Part shown: piece by piece, positions 8,075 to 16,845 of the stretch
Layout: each line of letters begins with the position of its first letter
Numbering within the stretch: position 1 is the stretch's first letter
Notes under the pieces: model-generated
What the model saw: only the letters and a program-made list of their open reading frames with translations
What the model was told of the DNA's origin: nothing
Databases searched by the model: none
Origin: Planctomycetota bacterium
GTDB lineage: Bacteria; Planctomycetota; UBA1135; GCA-002686595
Direction of reading: 5' to 3'
DNA: 37,240 nt
NCBI GenBank assembly: GCA_002683825.1
Contig: NYUD01000015.1
Location: forward strand, 36,966 to 74,205
Made by a program: the position numbers and the translations under genes

Positions 8075-9441
8075 TATCTCGCCTCTTCGCTCTCTGGATC
8101 CAATTTCAAGAAGGGATCCCCCTGCACCTTCATCCAGTCCATGAGCTGGTTGGCCAGCCGCGCCTTGACCTTGGCATGCTCCGTGGAGGTGGCCAGGTTG
8201 CGGAGCTCGACCGGATCCGTCTGGAGGTCGTAGAGCTCCTCGATGCCCCGGAAGTCGCGATTGTATTTGTACCGCGTCGTGCGCAACATCCGGATCGGAT
8301 GCACCCAGCTACCCTTGCCGTGGAACTGGGCCACGACGAAGGGGCGCGGCTCGATGTCCTCGCCGCGAAGCAGCGGTAGGAGCGAACGGCCGTCGCAGTC
8401 GATCGGATCCGCGCCTGCGGCCTCGAGCAAGGTGGGAACGAGGTCCACGTTGACCCAGGCGTAGTGTTCGAGGTCGAGCCGGCGCCCCCCCAACCCCGGC
8501 GGGATGCGTATGAGCGTCGGTATGCGCACGAGGTGCTCGTACATGAAGGGCCCCTTGAACACCAGGCGGTGATGGGTGTCCATGTCGCCGTGGTCGGAGG
8601 TGACGACGATTACGGTGTTCTCCCAGAGACCGTTGTCGCGCAACGCCTTGAGGAGACTACCGACGAAGCGGTCGAAGGACGCGACGCGCTCACGATAGGA
8701 GGCGCGGTATTCGCGCCAGACGTCGGCGGACTCTCCGACCAACCGCTTGACCCCGGCGCGATCGAGAAACTCGCGCTGGACAGCCGGCTTGTCGTCGAAA
8801 TTCTCCTCGTGCCAGCTTCGATCGAGCTTCACATCGTCGGGCACGCTCGGATTCTTCGAAGGGCTGAAGCCCTGGATCCCATGGGGTTCCAGGAACATGG
8901 CAAAGAGCGCGAAGGGCTTGCCGACCTCCTTGGCCCGGGACAAGAAATCGCGCGTCATGCGGGCCACGAGGCGGTCCGCCGGACGGCTTGTCGGGCGAAA
9001 ACTGTCCCAACCCTCGAGCGCGACCTCGGTGTTCCCCAGATGCCACTTGCCGTGATAGACGGTGTGATACCCGGCCCGCTGTAGGTAGGACCCCAGCGTG
9101 GGCAGCTTCAACCCCTCGTCCCCCGGCGACCCGTGGTTGTTCATGACACCGGTCTTGTGCGGATAAGAACCACACAGCATCGACGAACGGCTGGGCGAGC
9201 ACTGAGGAGTCGTACAGAAGGACTGCCGAAAGACCGCGGCCTCGGCCGCCAAGGCGTCGCAGGCCGGGGTCCGAAAGAAGGGATCCTCGTACCCCATCGC
9301 CTCCCAGTGCTGCTGGTCGGAAGTGATGACGAGCAGATTGGGACGCTCTTCCCGAAGCCAGGGGCGACGCAACATGTGGGCAGCCCCAGCTGCGGCTCCG
9401 CTGACGAGAAAACCCCTCCGGTCGAAGTTCGTATTCCTCAT
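8074..9441 (-). CDS. Formylglycine-type sulfatase with Tat signal
   Basis: A 455-residue sulfatase. The N-terminus has a twin-arginine motif (DRRGFLVSGAAAGAA), so export is probably folded, via Tat. Metal ligand region ITSDQQ (Asp42) is followed by the canonical maturation motif C81-SPSR, in which Cys81 should become formylglycine by a maturation enzyme not encoded in this window. Downstream are GSYPHKTGV, the MFLEPHGIQGF region and TSDHGDMDTHH. Size and layout match type I sulfatases. It probably removes sulfate from an ester or sulfated glycan outside the cytoplasm; the exact substrate cannot be read from sequence. It is encoded alone, unlike PUL-type sulfatases next to glycoside hydrolases. 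The ATG at 9441 is kept because it starts just before the Tat motif. Confidence 0.93.
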   Translation of the reverse strand: MRNTNFDRRGFLVSGAAAGAAHMLRRPWLREERPNLLVITSDQQHWEAMGYEDPFFRTPACDALAAEAAVFRQSFCTTPQCSPSRSSMLCGSYPHKTGVMNNHGSPGDEGLKLPTLGSYLQRAGYHTVYHGKWHLGNTEVALEGWDSFRPTSRPADRLVARMTRDFLSRAKEVGKPFALFAMFLEPHGIQGFSPSKNPSVPDDVKLDRSWHEENFDDKPAVQREFLDRAGVKRLVGESADVWREYRASYRERVASFDRFVGSLLKALRDNGLWENTVIVVTSDHGDMDTHHRLVFKGPFMYEHLVRIPTLIRIPPGLGGRRLDLEHYAWVNVDLVPTLLEAAGADPIDCDGRSLLPLLRGEDIEPRPFVVAQFHGKGSWVHPIRMLRTTRYKYNRDFRGIEELYDLQTDPVELRNLATSTEHAKVKARLANQLMDWMKVQGDPFLKLDPESEEAR

Positions 9442-10112
9442 GCGACGACGCTCACACCGGCACTTTCTCTATTGCGAAAAGGCGAGTGAACCGGGAAGAC
9501 CTCATGCACACTCCCATCGAGAAGGGGGTTGGAAGAAGGCACCAGGGTAATGCCGGCAGCTCGATTCCGGAGAGTCGCTGCATGAAACTTGCGCTCGGAG
9601 CCGGCAGAGTACGATCGTGCACTTGTGCAGCGGGGAGACGTCACACTCCGGATCTCGACCGATGCGATTCGTTCCGCCAAGACGCCGCGGTAAGTGGAGA
9701 CGAGTGTTGCGGGCCCTGGAAGCATGCCGGGGGCGATGCTCGCGAAGATGGAGAGAGCCTGCATGGCGTGTGTCCGAAGACCCGATTTCCTCCGACGCCG
9801 GGAGGTCGTCGGAGCCGACCAGGTCGTTCTCCCGAAAGATGAACCCGGAGTTTTCCAGGCTACTTGAAACCCCGGGAGGGGGGGACCGACGGGCGCCACA
9901 AACCTGACAGGTGCTCCGGACGGGGCCGCAGCGTTCCGGGTCCCTGGGGCCCCCAACGGCCTCGTGTCGCGGTCCCGGTTGACCGACTCCGACGACTCGA
10001 GAGACGGCGCACACACCTACGGAGCAGCTGCGCTCCGAGCACCCCTCGTCGGCGCGCCCCGCCACGAACGCAAGGTCGCGAGGCGTATGCCCCGAACTCC
10101 CGCTTCACCGCA
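9442..10112. other. Long intergenic region with transposase debris
   Basis: These 671 bases hold no intact gene. The upstream control region of the sulfatase starting at 9441 must lie at the left end. A plus-strand frame contains a decayed transposase start (9550-9693). The same frame continues past its stop with a protein-like stretch to about 10110 (for example REVVGADQVVLPKDEPG) that I cannot identify. Base use differs from the coding regions around it. Confidence 0.5.
9550..9693 (+). pseudogene. Remnant of an IS5-family-like transposase N-terminus
   Basis: In one plus frame, from an ATG at 9550 with an in-frame TGA at 9583-9585, the sequence EYDRALVQRGDVTLRIST then DAI (9607-9675) closely resembles the N-terminal motif of many IS5-group transposases (YN-x-ALVQRGxLTLWISEDAI-x-W). 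The conserved Trp of LTLWI is replaced by Arg, and the frame stops at 9691-9693. No DDE catalytic region and no terminal inverted repeats were found. It is a fossil of a past insertion. The call rests on motif recall, not alignment. Confidence 0.45.
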
Positions 10113-11435
10113 CTAGCCGCCGTACTCGCTCAGAAGCAGCTCGACCAGGTGTTTCGCCTGGTCGGGTTCGAGCGTGTCCACCTTCTGCGCGATGTCACCC
10201 AGCAACTCGCGCGCCACAGAATCTCCCTCCGCCTCCCGCGCGAGCTGGTGTGCCTTGGCGGTGTGGTGGATGTTCACGAGCCCCTCGCCGAAGAGCAGGA
10301 TCGCGGCCGGGATCGGGGCGATCTGCCCCACCACCGCCAGCAGCGCCTTGAGCACCAGCTTGGAGTGCGCCGAGTGATGGTGCTTGCGATCGGCCGTCGC
10401 ATCGCGCACGGCGCGTCGCAGGCGTGCGTCGGTCGGCGGCTTGGCGCCGCCTTGGCGCCGCCACTCCTCCAGGACGAGTGAGCGGTGGTCGCGCGCGTTG
10501 CGCGCGGCGTGCATCTCCGGATCCGTGATCGTGAGCGCGCTCGCTTCGTTCCCGAGGACGTAGCGCTCCGGCCGATCGCCCAGGCCGCAGTACTCGTGGT
10601 GGGGCTCGCCACTCACGCGGTGGTCCGCCGTGTAGATCCCGCACAGGATCTCCGTGTCGTGCCCCTTCCGGTTCAGCGTCACGCAGGGCAGGATCATGTA
10701 CAGGGTCGGCGAGCAAGGCTCGTAGTCCTGCACGTCGAGCATCGCGCGTCGCGCCTGGACGCGGGCTCCGACCACGGCTCCGTAGAGGTTCTTCAGGGTC
10801 GGGTCGACGCGCTTCGCATCCCGCAGGGTGGCGAGGCGGTCGAAGCCTTCGAAGCCGTAGGCGGCCCCGAGCTCGTCCGCGAACGGGGCGTCGGCTCCGG
10901 ACAACACCGCGTCGATCGCGCCGCAGTAGACCGACTCGGTCTTGTAGCGCCCCATCCGGCCGAAACGCGCCCCCTCGGGCGACGGCTCGACCGAGACGTG
11001 CGCGTTGATCTTGACGACGAGCAGCTTCCACTCCGCCGCGCCCTTGGCGAGGGCGAAGTGGTCCTCCGCGATCCTGACCGATCCCCATTCGTAGCGGCCG
11101 CCGAGGTTCGAGGTGCGGAACGCCGCCTTGCTGGAGAACTTCAGGCTCGGCAGGAGGTAGCGCACGAAGTTCCGCTGGAACGCTTCCACGCACTCGCGTT
11201 CGGCTTCGTCCGAACAGGTGATGTGCATCGCCCCGATGACGGGCGGCTTCTCGCTCTGTGCGTAGTGACGGAGGATGCGTGCAGCCTCGTTCAACTCCTT
11301 CTCGACCCCCAGAAGCTCGTAGAGCCGCTCCGCGTGAAGCGGCTGCAGGAACCCCGTCGAGGCGCGGGCGGGATGGAATCGGACCTTGGCGCCGCCGCCA
11401 CGGTCGTCCGGCTTCGGTCTCTCTTCAGGAGCCAT
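10113..11435 (-). CDS. Orphan protein with C-terminal hydrophobic segment
   Basis: 440 residues from the ATG at 11435; no family recognised. The N-terminal half is soluble-looking (LHAERLYELLGVEKELNEAA, then RYLLPSLKFSSKAAF). The middle contains a conserved-looking segment with several Cys and His (YEPCSPTLYM, ILCGIYTADHRVSG, HHEYCGLGDRPERY). A His-rich linker (DRKHHHSAHSK) leads to a likely membrane-associated segment (LLAVVGQIAPIPAAILLFG) and an amphipathic helical tail ending LLLSEYGG. In-frame ATGs at 11693 and 11699 would add about 86-88 residues, but that stretch is Arg/Pro-rich and I did not include it. The gene is divergent from the ethanolamine-type permease. The His/Cys clusters could bind metal (inference). 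Confidence 0.72.
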   Translation of the reverse strand: MAPEERPKPDDRGGGAKVRFHPARASTGFLQPLHAERLYELLGVEKELNEAARILRHYAQSEKPPVIGAMHITCSDEAERECVEAFQRNFVRYLLPSLKFSSKAAFRTSNLGGRYEWGSVRIAEDHFALAKGAAEWKLLVVKINAHVSVEPSPEGARFGRMGRYKTESVYCGAIDAVLSGADAPFADELGAAYGFEGFDRLATLRDAKRVDPTLKNLYGAVVGARVQARRAMLDVQDYEPCSPTLYMILPCVTLNRKGHDTEILCGIYTADHRVSGEPHHEYCGLGDRPERYVLGNEASALTITDPEMHAARNARDHRSLVLEEWRRQGGAKPPTDARLRRAVRDATADRKHHHSAHSKLVLKALLAVVGQIAPIPAAILLFGEGLVNIHHTAKAHQLAREAEGDSVARELLGDIAQKVDTLEPDQAKHLVELLLSEYGG

Positions 11436-11756
11436 GCCTCCTGAGTCTACACCAAGCCCGGGTGGGGTCATGCAGGGTGCGCGGTCCCGCGGGCTGCGAA
11501 TGAGAATTCCGCTCGGTCGCCGTCTGCGCCGGAGGGCCGAGGACACCTTCGATGGCGAGCGCCACAGCGGCGGTTCGACCGCAAGCGTGACGGGGCGTGG
11601 AAGCACGGGCGCGATTCGCACATAGTAGGCCCACCACGCCGGGATCTCGCCTGGCGCAAGGTCGGCGACAAGGCTCCAAGGACCGATCTCCATGACCATG
11701 TCAGACGGGGCAACAGAGACAACCCTACGATCCGGCAAAGCGAGCGCCCGGCGCCA
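11436..11756. other. Divergent intergenic region
   Basis: 321 bases between the divergent starts at 11435 and 11757. It must hold the control signals of both genes, but I see no clear promoter boxes or operator palindrome. On the minus strand an open frame continues upstream of 11435 and includes a fairly natural-looking piece (MEIGPWSLVADLAPGEIPAW), so a longer N-terminus for the orphan gene cannot be excluded. Confidence 0.35.
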
Positions 11757-13208
11757 ATGAAAAAGGACATCGAGACCCAGGGCGTCCGTTACGAGGAGGT
11801 GGGGAGCGCCTACTTCGAGAAGCGCCGGCTCAAGCCCTTCGCGCGGGTCTTCCACCTCTGGGCCCTCGGTGTGGGAGCCGTGATCTCGGGGGATTTTTTC
11901 GGCTGGAACTTCGGCCTCGCCGCGGGCGGCTTCGGCGGCCTCTTCGTCGCCACCCTCATCGTGGTCGTGATGTACGCCGGGCTGTGCTACTCGATCGCGG
12001 AGATGTCTCCTGCCTTGCCGCACACCGGCGGCGCCTACTCCTTCGCGCGCTCGTCGATGGGGCCGTGGGGCGGCTTCATCACAGGCCTCGCGGAGAACAT
12101 GGAGTACATCCTCACGCCGGCGGTGATCGTGGTGGGGATCGGCGGCTACCTCGGCGCGATCTTCGGGACACCGCAGGCTTACGCTCCGCTGTGGTGGCTG
12201 CTCGCCTACGGCGCCTTCGTGGGCTTGAACGTCTGGGGGGTGGAGATCTCCTTCCGCTTCTCGGTGTTCATCACCCTGCTCGCCCTCGCGATCCTCTTGG
12301 TCTTCTACATCGGCGCCGCAACGCTCGCGGACTTCGACCGCTGGGCGCTCACGATCGGAGCGGAGGAGGGCGGCGGCGCCTGGCTCCCCTTCGGCTGGAA
12401 GGGTGTCCTGGCTGCGCTGCCCTTCGCGATCTGGTTCTTCCTCGCCATCGAAGAGCTCCCGCTTGCCGCCGAGGAGTCCCACGACCCCAAGCGCGACATG
12501 CCGCGCGGCATCCTCCTCGGGCTGGCGACGCTCGTCGTCTGCGCCTTCCTGACGCTCTTCTTGAACAGCGCCATCTCACCTGGGGCCGCGGGGATCGCCG
12601 ACTCCGATGAGCCCCTTTTTCTGGGTTTTCAGGCGATCTTCGGCGAGGGGATCGGCACGAAGGCCCTCGCGCTCGTCGCGGTCGCCGGCCTCGTCGCGAG
12701 CTTCCACACGATCATCTACGCCTACGGGCGCCAGATCTATTCGCTCAGCCGCGCCGGCTACTTCCCGCGCGCGCTCTCCCTGACCCACCCGAGGCGCAAG
12801 ACCCCATGGGTGGCGCTCGTCGCCGGCGCCGTCCTCGGCTACGCGGTTGCACTCACGATCCACCTCTTCGGCAATGATCACCCCGTCGGCGCTGTTCTGC
12901 TCAACATGGCCGTCTTCGGCGCTGTGCTCTCCTACATCCTGCAGATGTGCTCGTTCATCCTCTTGCGCTTGAAGAAGCCGCACATGGAGCGACCCTATCG
13001 GAGCCCCGTCGGGATCCCGGGCGCGCTCGCCGCGCTCGTCATCGCAGCGGTCACCTTCGTCGCCCTCTTCATCGTCGACGAGGGCTATCTGAAGGTCGTC
13101 GTCGGTGCTGCGATCTGGTACGGCCTCGGCCTGGTCTACTTCGCCCTCCACGGTCGCCATCACCTCGTCCTCGCCCCCGAGGAAGAGGTCGCGCTGCGCG
13201 GGGAGTGA
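11757..13208 (+). CDS. eat: APC-family permease, ethanolamine permease type
   Basis: A 483-residue polytopic inner-membrane transporter of the APC superfamily. The N-terminal third is strongly diagnostic of the ethanolamine permease subfamily: YFEKRRLKPFARVFHLWALG, VGAVISGDFFGWNFGLAAGG, YSIAEMSPALPHTGGAYSFA, MGPWGGFITGLAENMEYILTP. About 12 membrane segments are apparent, with the conserved IEELPLAAEESHDPKRDMPRG loop in the middle. It should bring ethanolamine, or a similar small amine, into the cell with a cation. No ethanolamine ammonia-lyase or other eut gene is in the window, so breakdown must be encoded elsewhere or the true substrate differs. It converges with the symporter gene, with only 25 bases between the stops. 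Confidence 0.9.
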   Translation: MKKDIETQGVRYEEVGSAYFEKRRLKPFARVFHLWALGVGAVISGDFFGWNFGLAAGGFGGLFVATLIVVVMYAGLCYSIAEMSPALPHTGGAYSFARSSMGPWGGFITGLAENMEYILTPAVIVVGIGGYLGAIFGTPQAYAPLWWLLAYGAFVGLNVWGVEISFRFSVFITLLALAILLVFYIGAATLADFDRWALTIGAEEGGGAWLPFGWKGVLAALPFAIWFFLAIEELPLAAEESHDPKRDMPRGILLGLATLVVCAFLTLFLNSAISPGAAGIADSDEPLFLGFQAIFGEGIGTKALALVAVAGLVASFHTIIYAYGRQIYSLSRAGYFPRALSLTHPRRKTPWVALVAGAVLGYAVALTIHLFGNDHPVGAVLLNMAVFGAVLSYILQMCSFILLRLKKPHMERPYRSPVGIPGALAALVIAAVTFVALFIVDEGYLKVVVGAAIWYGLGLVYFALHGRHHLVLAPEEEVALRGE

Positions 13209-13233
13209 CGCTCGAGAGCTCCGCCGGTGGTCT

Positions 13234-14880
13234 CTAGCCCGTGAAATAGAGATAGACCGACAGAATCGCAGCCAGGATGAGCGCCGTGTGGATGACGTCC
13301 CAGGCGTTCCAGCTGCGTCGGTTCTGCGCGCGTTCATCGTCGCTCAGCGTCCCGAAGGAAAGCCCCCCGATTCTCTTCGCGTCCGGTGCTGGCGTGCAGA
13401 GGCTGCACACGATCACCGTGGCGCAGCTGAAGGCGAAGAGGAGGATGCAGAAGTAAAGGAAGTTGATCTCGCCGAAGGCCACGAGCAAGCGCGGTAGCTG
13501 CTGGCCGACGCCCTCGACGCCGCTCAGGATCTGGACCGTCAGCTTGGCCATTCCGACCACGAAGCCCGCGACGAGCCCCGCGACGGCGCCGGCCGCGTTG
13601 ATGCGGCTGGAGAACACGCCGAGGAAGAAGACAGCGGTGATCGGGGGCGCCAGGTAGGCCTGCACGCTTTGCAGGTAGACATACAGCGAGCCGGACACGG
13701 TCTGCATCACCGGGATCCAGAGGATGCCGAGCGCGACGATGACCGCGGTCACGATGCGGCCGACGCGCACGAGCGTACGCTCCGACGAATCGGGCCGCAG
13801 CTTCTGGTAGATGTCCACCGTGAACAGCGTGGAACACGAGTTGAAGAGCGACGAGAGCGAGCTCATCAGCGCGGCCAGGAGACCGGCGACGACGAGTCCG
13901 CGCAGCCCCGTCGGCAGCAACGTTTGGACCATCACGGGAAAGGCCTTGTCCGACTCCCCGAGCTCGATCCGGCCGGTCTTGTCCAGTGCGAAGGCGATCA
14001 TGCCCGGGACGATGAAGATGAGAACGGGCGTCAGCTTGAGGTAGGCCCCGAAGATCGTCCCGCGCCGTGCGACCGTGACGTTCGCGGCGGCGAGCGTGCG
14101 CTGCACGATGTATTGATCGGTGCACCAGTACCACAGTCCGACGATCGGAGCGCCGAACAGCATGCCCGCCCAGGGAAAGTCCGGGTCGTCGAGCGGCTTC
14201 CACATGTTGAAGAAGTCGCTGCCGCATTGTGTTCTGAGCTCTCCCCAGCCGCCGAGCTCGTTCAGCCCGATCACGGTGACGCAGAGCGAGCCCAGGATCA
14301 GCACGCCGGCCTGGATCGTGTCCGTGTAGACGACCGCGCGCAGGCCGCCCGATACGGTGTAGGCCCCGGTGAGCAGAACCGTTGTGATCGCCCCCGTCCA
14401 GAAAGCGCTGAGGCCGCCGATGGTGAGCTCGGGCAACACCGTTTCGAACACGACGCCGCCGGCGTAGACGGTCACGCTGACCTTGGTGAACACGTACGCG
14501 ACGAGGCTCGTGCAGGAAAGGATCCAGCGCGCGGTCGCGTTGTAGCGGCGCTCCAAAAACTCGGGCATCGTGAAGACGCCCGTCCGGGCGTAGAACGGCG
14601 CCAGCACCCAGCCCAGGACCAAGAGGCACCATGCATGGAGCTCGTAGTGCGCCATCGCGACGCCGTCCTTGGCTCCGGAGCCCGCGAGCCCGACGAGGTG
14701 CTCCGAGCCGATGTTCGACGCAAACAGCGAAGCCCCGATCACGACCCATCCGACGTTGCGTCCCGCCAGGAAGTAGTCCTCCTTCGTCTGCTTACGCCGT
14801 GCGACCCTGGCCACCACCAGCGCGATCAGGGCGAAGTAAGCCCCGACAACGAGCAGGTCGATCGTCGTCAATCCACTCAT
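13234..14880 (-). CDS. Sodium/solute symporter, SLC5/SGLT type
   Basis: A 548-residue member of the sodium:solute symporter family with about 14 hydrophobic segments. Motifs typical of the glucose-transporter-like branch are present: DYFLAGRNVGWVVIGASLFA, SNIGSEHLVGLAGSGA, the YTVSGGLRAVVYTDTIQ region and WYWCTDQYIVQRTLAA. It probably co-transports a sugar or polyol with sodium; substrate not deducible. The C-terminus carries a cytosolic stretch (TPAPDAKRIGGLSFGTLSD) and one last helix. It starts with ATG at 14880; no strong Shine-Dalgarno is visible upstream. Confidence 0.92.
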   Translation of the reverse strand: MSGLTTIDLLVVGAYFALIALVVARVARRKQTKEDYFLAGRNVGWVVIGASLFASNIGSEHLVGLAGSGAKDGVAMAHYELHAWCLLVLGWVLAPFYARTGVFTMPEFLERRYNATARWILSCTSLVAYVFTKVSVTVYAGGVVFETVLPELTIGGLSAFWTGAITTVLLTGAYTVSGGLRAVVYTDTIQAGVLILGSLCVTVIGLNELGGWGELRTQCGSDFFNMWKPLDDPDFPWAGMLFGAPIVGLWYWCTDQYIVQRTLAAANVTVARRGTIFGAYLKLTPVLIFIVPGMIAFALDKTGRIELGESDKAFPVMVQTLLPTGLRGLVVAGLLAALMSSLSSLFNSCSTLFTVDIYQKLRPDSSERTLVRVGRIVTAVIVALGILWIPVMQTVSGSLYVYLQSVQAYLAPPITAVFFLGVFSSRINAAGAVAGLVAGFVVGMAKLTVQILSGVEGVGQQLPRLLVAFGEINFLYFCILLFAFSCATVIVCSLCTPAPDAKRIGGLSFGTLSDDERAQNRRSWNAWDVIHTALILAAILSVYLYFTG

Positions 14881-15231
14881 GGCAATCGTGTGAAAGTCAT
14901 CGGCGGTGCGGCCCCCAACGATACGCGCAACGCCTGCGCTGGAGAAACCCTTCGTGCATACCGTGCTTCAGGATGAGTGCGGAGCTGGCGACGAACCTCT
15001 CAGGACGCGCCGTGGGGCGTGATCTCGTCCCACCCGAAAGTCCCCGGCGCACGCTGTCTGCGGTCCAGGAACCGAGGTACGGGGCATCACCGTCATCGTC
15101 TCCTGGAAGGAGATCGACCTGGTACGGGCCAACTCGCAGCTACCGCCGGCGGGACCATCGAAACTCTTCGGAATCGAGAGTGAAGAGTGCTGGCCCGAGC
15201 TGCCAGGAACACCCCCTTGGCGCAGCTATCG
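14881..15231. other. Intergenic region with one unexplained open frame
   Basis: 351 bases between two minus-strand genes. A plus-strand frame open from about 15023 encodes protein-like sequence (RGITVIVSWKEIDLVRANSQ, LPPAGPSKLFGIESEECWPE, LPGTPPWRSYRQYP). It lacks a clear start and runs into the antisense of the downstream gene. It may be a gene remnant or chance. No hairpin or RNA gene recognised. Confidence 0.3.
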
Positions 15232-16845
15232 TCAGTATCCAAGAACAACGTCGATCGCGTTGCAAAGCTGGATGCCGCCTCCGAAGGTCACTCCCTGCGT
15301 GAACGCCGCGAACCCGGCCAACGACGTGTTGTTGGGTACGCTCACCGTGTGGGTTGATAGCAGCCCTACGGGTGTCGCAAAGTCCGCCAGGAGCCTGTTG
15401 GAGGTGCCGTCCACGAGAAGCTCACCGATCGAAAGCAGGAGTCCCGGGTGGGGAGATGCGTATCCGAGGATGATCGTGAGCGTCGCGCCCGGATGGCCCG
15501 ACGTATCGATCTGGGCCGTCCAGGTGCTGCCGAGAACAGGGACCGTGCTGGAGAAGCACAGGGCGTTGACTCCGGAACCATTTCGCAGCGTGGCCGACGC
15601 CTGAGGGCACAAGTCGGCTGCGGCGACGACCTGGTCACTGAAACGCAGGAATTCCATGGAGGAGAGCGAATCCATTCCGTCTCGGTTGGCCACGGTGTCA
15701 TCGACCGTGAAACCGGGTGTAGCGCACTGAATCACGTACTCGGCCTTCGGACCCGAGAACGACGCCGTGTCACTGCCGGGACCGCCATCGATTGCGTTGT
15801 CACCGCTGTTTCCTCCCAGCACATTGTCCAGAGGGTTGCCGACGAGATTGCTGGGGTTCGATCCGGACAGGTGAACCTCGGTCATGTATCGGGACTTGAG
15901 GGTGTACTCTGTCCCCGCGTTGAAAGTAAGGGTGAACGTGCCGTTGAAACCCGCCGTGCAATGCAGCTGCGCGGTAAAGAACTCCGGCAAGAATTTTCGC
16001 ATCACGAAGACGCCCTGCGGGTCACCTGCCTCCACGGAGGTTCGCGTGTTGAAAGCGTATTCACCTCCAAACGACGAGCCATCACCATCGGGATTGTGGG
16101 CCCAGTACCCGTAATACACGTCGATGACACTGATGATGTACTCGAACACCTCATCCTGAAGAGGCAAGCCTCCGGGAGGGATCCAGTTGCCCGCGGCTTT
16201 CGCGGCGTTCTTCGCCGCGGTCATCTCTGCGTGGTAGACCGGAAGTATGGGCTGAATCCCGGCGCCGTGAACGAGGTGGAATACTTCCTCGAAAGTAGCG
16301 TCACGATTCGTGTTGTTGATGTAGGCAAAGGTGCCCTCTACAACGGACTCGCTTGCATACAGATCCTGCGCGAAGATGTTCGCGTTGCCGAGCGGCCCGT
16401 TGAAAGCCTGTCCTGCCGCCTGTTCCGTATTGAAGTACACGAGTGCCGCTTCCAGGATTCCCATCCGGTTGGCAACGGCCGTCTTGTCGGCCCCATACTG
16501 CGTTCCCGGTACATCCGTCAGGAAAAAACGCATGACCTCTCTGGCACGAACCGCCATTTCATCTGTGACCTGATTCTGGATCAGGAAGTGGATAGCCTGA
16601 CCGTTCGGGGCCACGATCTTCGTGTAACGCTCGAACACGTTGGTGAAGACCTGGCTGACCGTTGGGGGCAGCGGGACGATCCCGTTGGGCGACGTCGAGA
16701 TGTCGATGTTGTCGGGCAGCGTCTGGGCATGCCCTTGGGCGCCGAGACCCACGAAGACAGACAGAAAGAGAAGACACGCCGGCACGCGCGGTGAGGCAAG
16801 TTGGAAGAGTTCGGCAAACGGCGTCGTGATCGTGATCAGTCTCAT
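15232..16845 (-). CDS. Secreted protein with EExxHxxH motif, single RTX-like repeat and C-terminal beta domain
   Basis: 537 residues with an N-terminal signal (VPACLLFLSVFVGLGAQGHA). Residues 60-330 form a conserved-looking domain containing FEEVFHLVHGAGI (Glu186, Glu187, His190, His193), an arrangement that could bind a metal; it is not a standard HExxH. Around 345-370 lies one RTX-like calcium-binding repeat (NPLDNVLGGNSGDNAIDGG). The last ~120 residues (GSGVNALCFSSTVPVLGSTW to GGGIQLCNAIDVVLGY) are a beta domain of a kind I associate with secreted Planctomycetes proteins, repeatedly attached to unrelated N-termini. It is encoded alone, with about 350 bases on each side. Enzymatic role uncertain: the middle domain may be a metalloprotease-like or binding domain. 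Confidence 0.8.
   Translation of the reverse strand: MRLITITTPFAELFQLASPRVPACLLFLSVFVGLGAQGHAQTLPDNIDISTSPNGIVPLPPTVSQVFTNVFERYTKIVAPNGQAIHFLIQNQVTDEMAVRAREVMRFFLTDVPGTQYGADKTAVANRMGILEAALVYFNTEQAAGQAFNGPLGNANIFAQDLYASESVVEGTFAYINNTNRDATFEEVFHLVHGAGIQPILPVYHAEMTAAKNAAKAAGNWIPPGGLPLQDEVFEYIISVIDVYYGYWAHNPDGDGSSFGGEYAFNTRTSVEAGDPQGVFVMRKFLPEFFTAQLHCTAGFNGTFTLTFNAGTEYTLKSRYMTEVHLSGSNPSNLVGNPLDNVLGGNSGDNAIDGGPGSDTASFSGPKAEYVIQCATPGFTVDDTVANRDGMDSLSSMEFLRFSDQVVAAADLCPQASATLRNGSGVNALCFSSTVPVLGSTWTAQIDTSGHPGATLTIILGYASPHPGLLLSIGELLVDGTSNRLLADFATPVGLLSTHTVSVPNNTSLAGFAAFTQGVTFGGGIQLCNAIDVVLGY

Noticed and set aside
9442..9500. A LTPALS-type intergenic repeat often seen in bacterial genomes
   Set aside because: Only a short translated resemblance (TLTPALSLLRKGE) is present, and the palindromic arms are poor.
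11436..12482. In-frame extension of the orphan protein across the permease gene
   Set aside because: The stretch beyond 11757 is antisense of the permease and unnatural in composition. Only a modest extension to about 11699 remains possible.
13669..14976. Plus-strand open frame of 435 codons
   Set aside because: Antisense of the sodium/solute symporter; the composition is dominated by Arg, Asp, His and Gln with no hydrophobic core.
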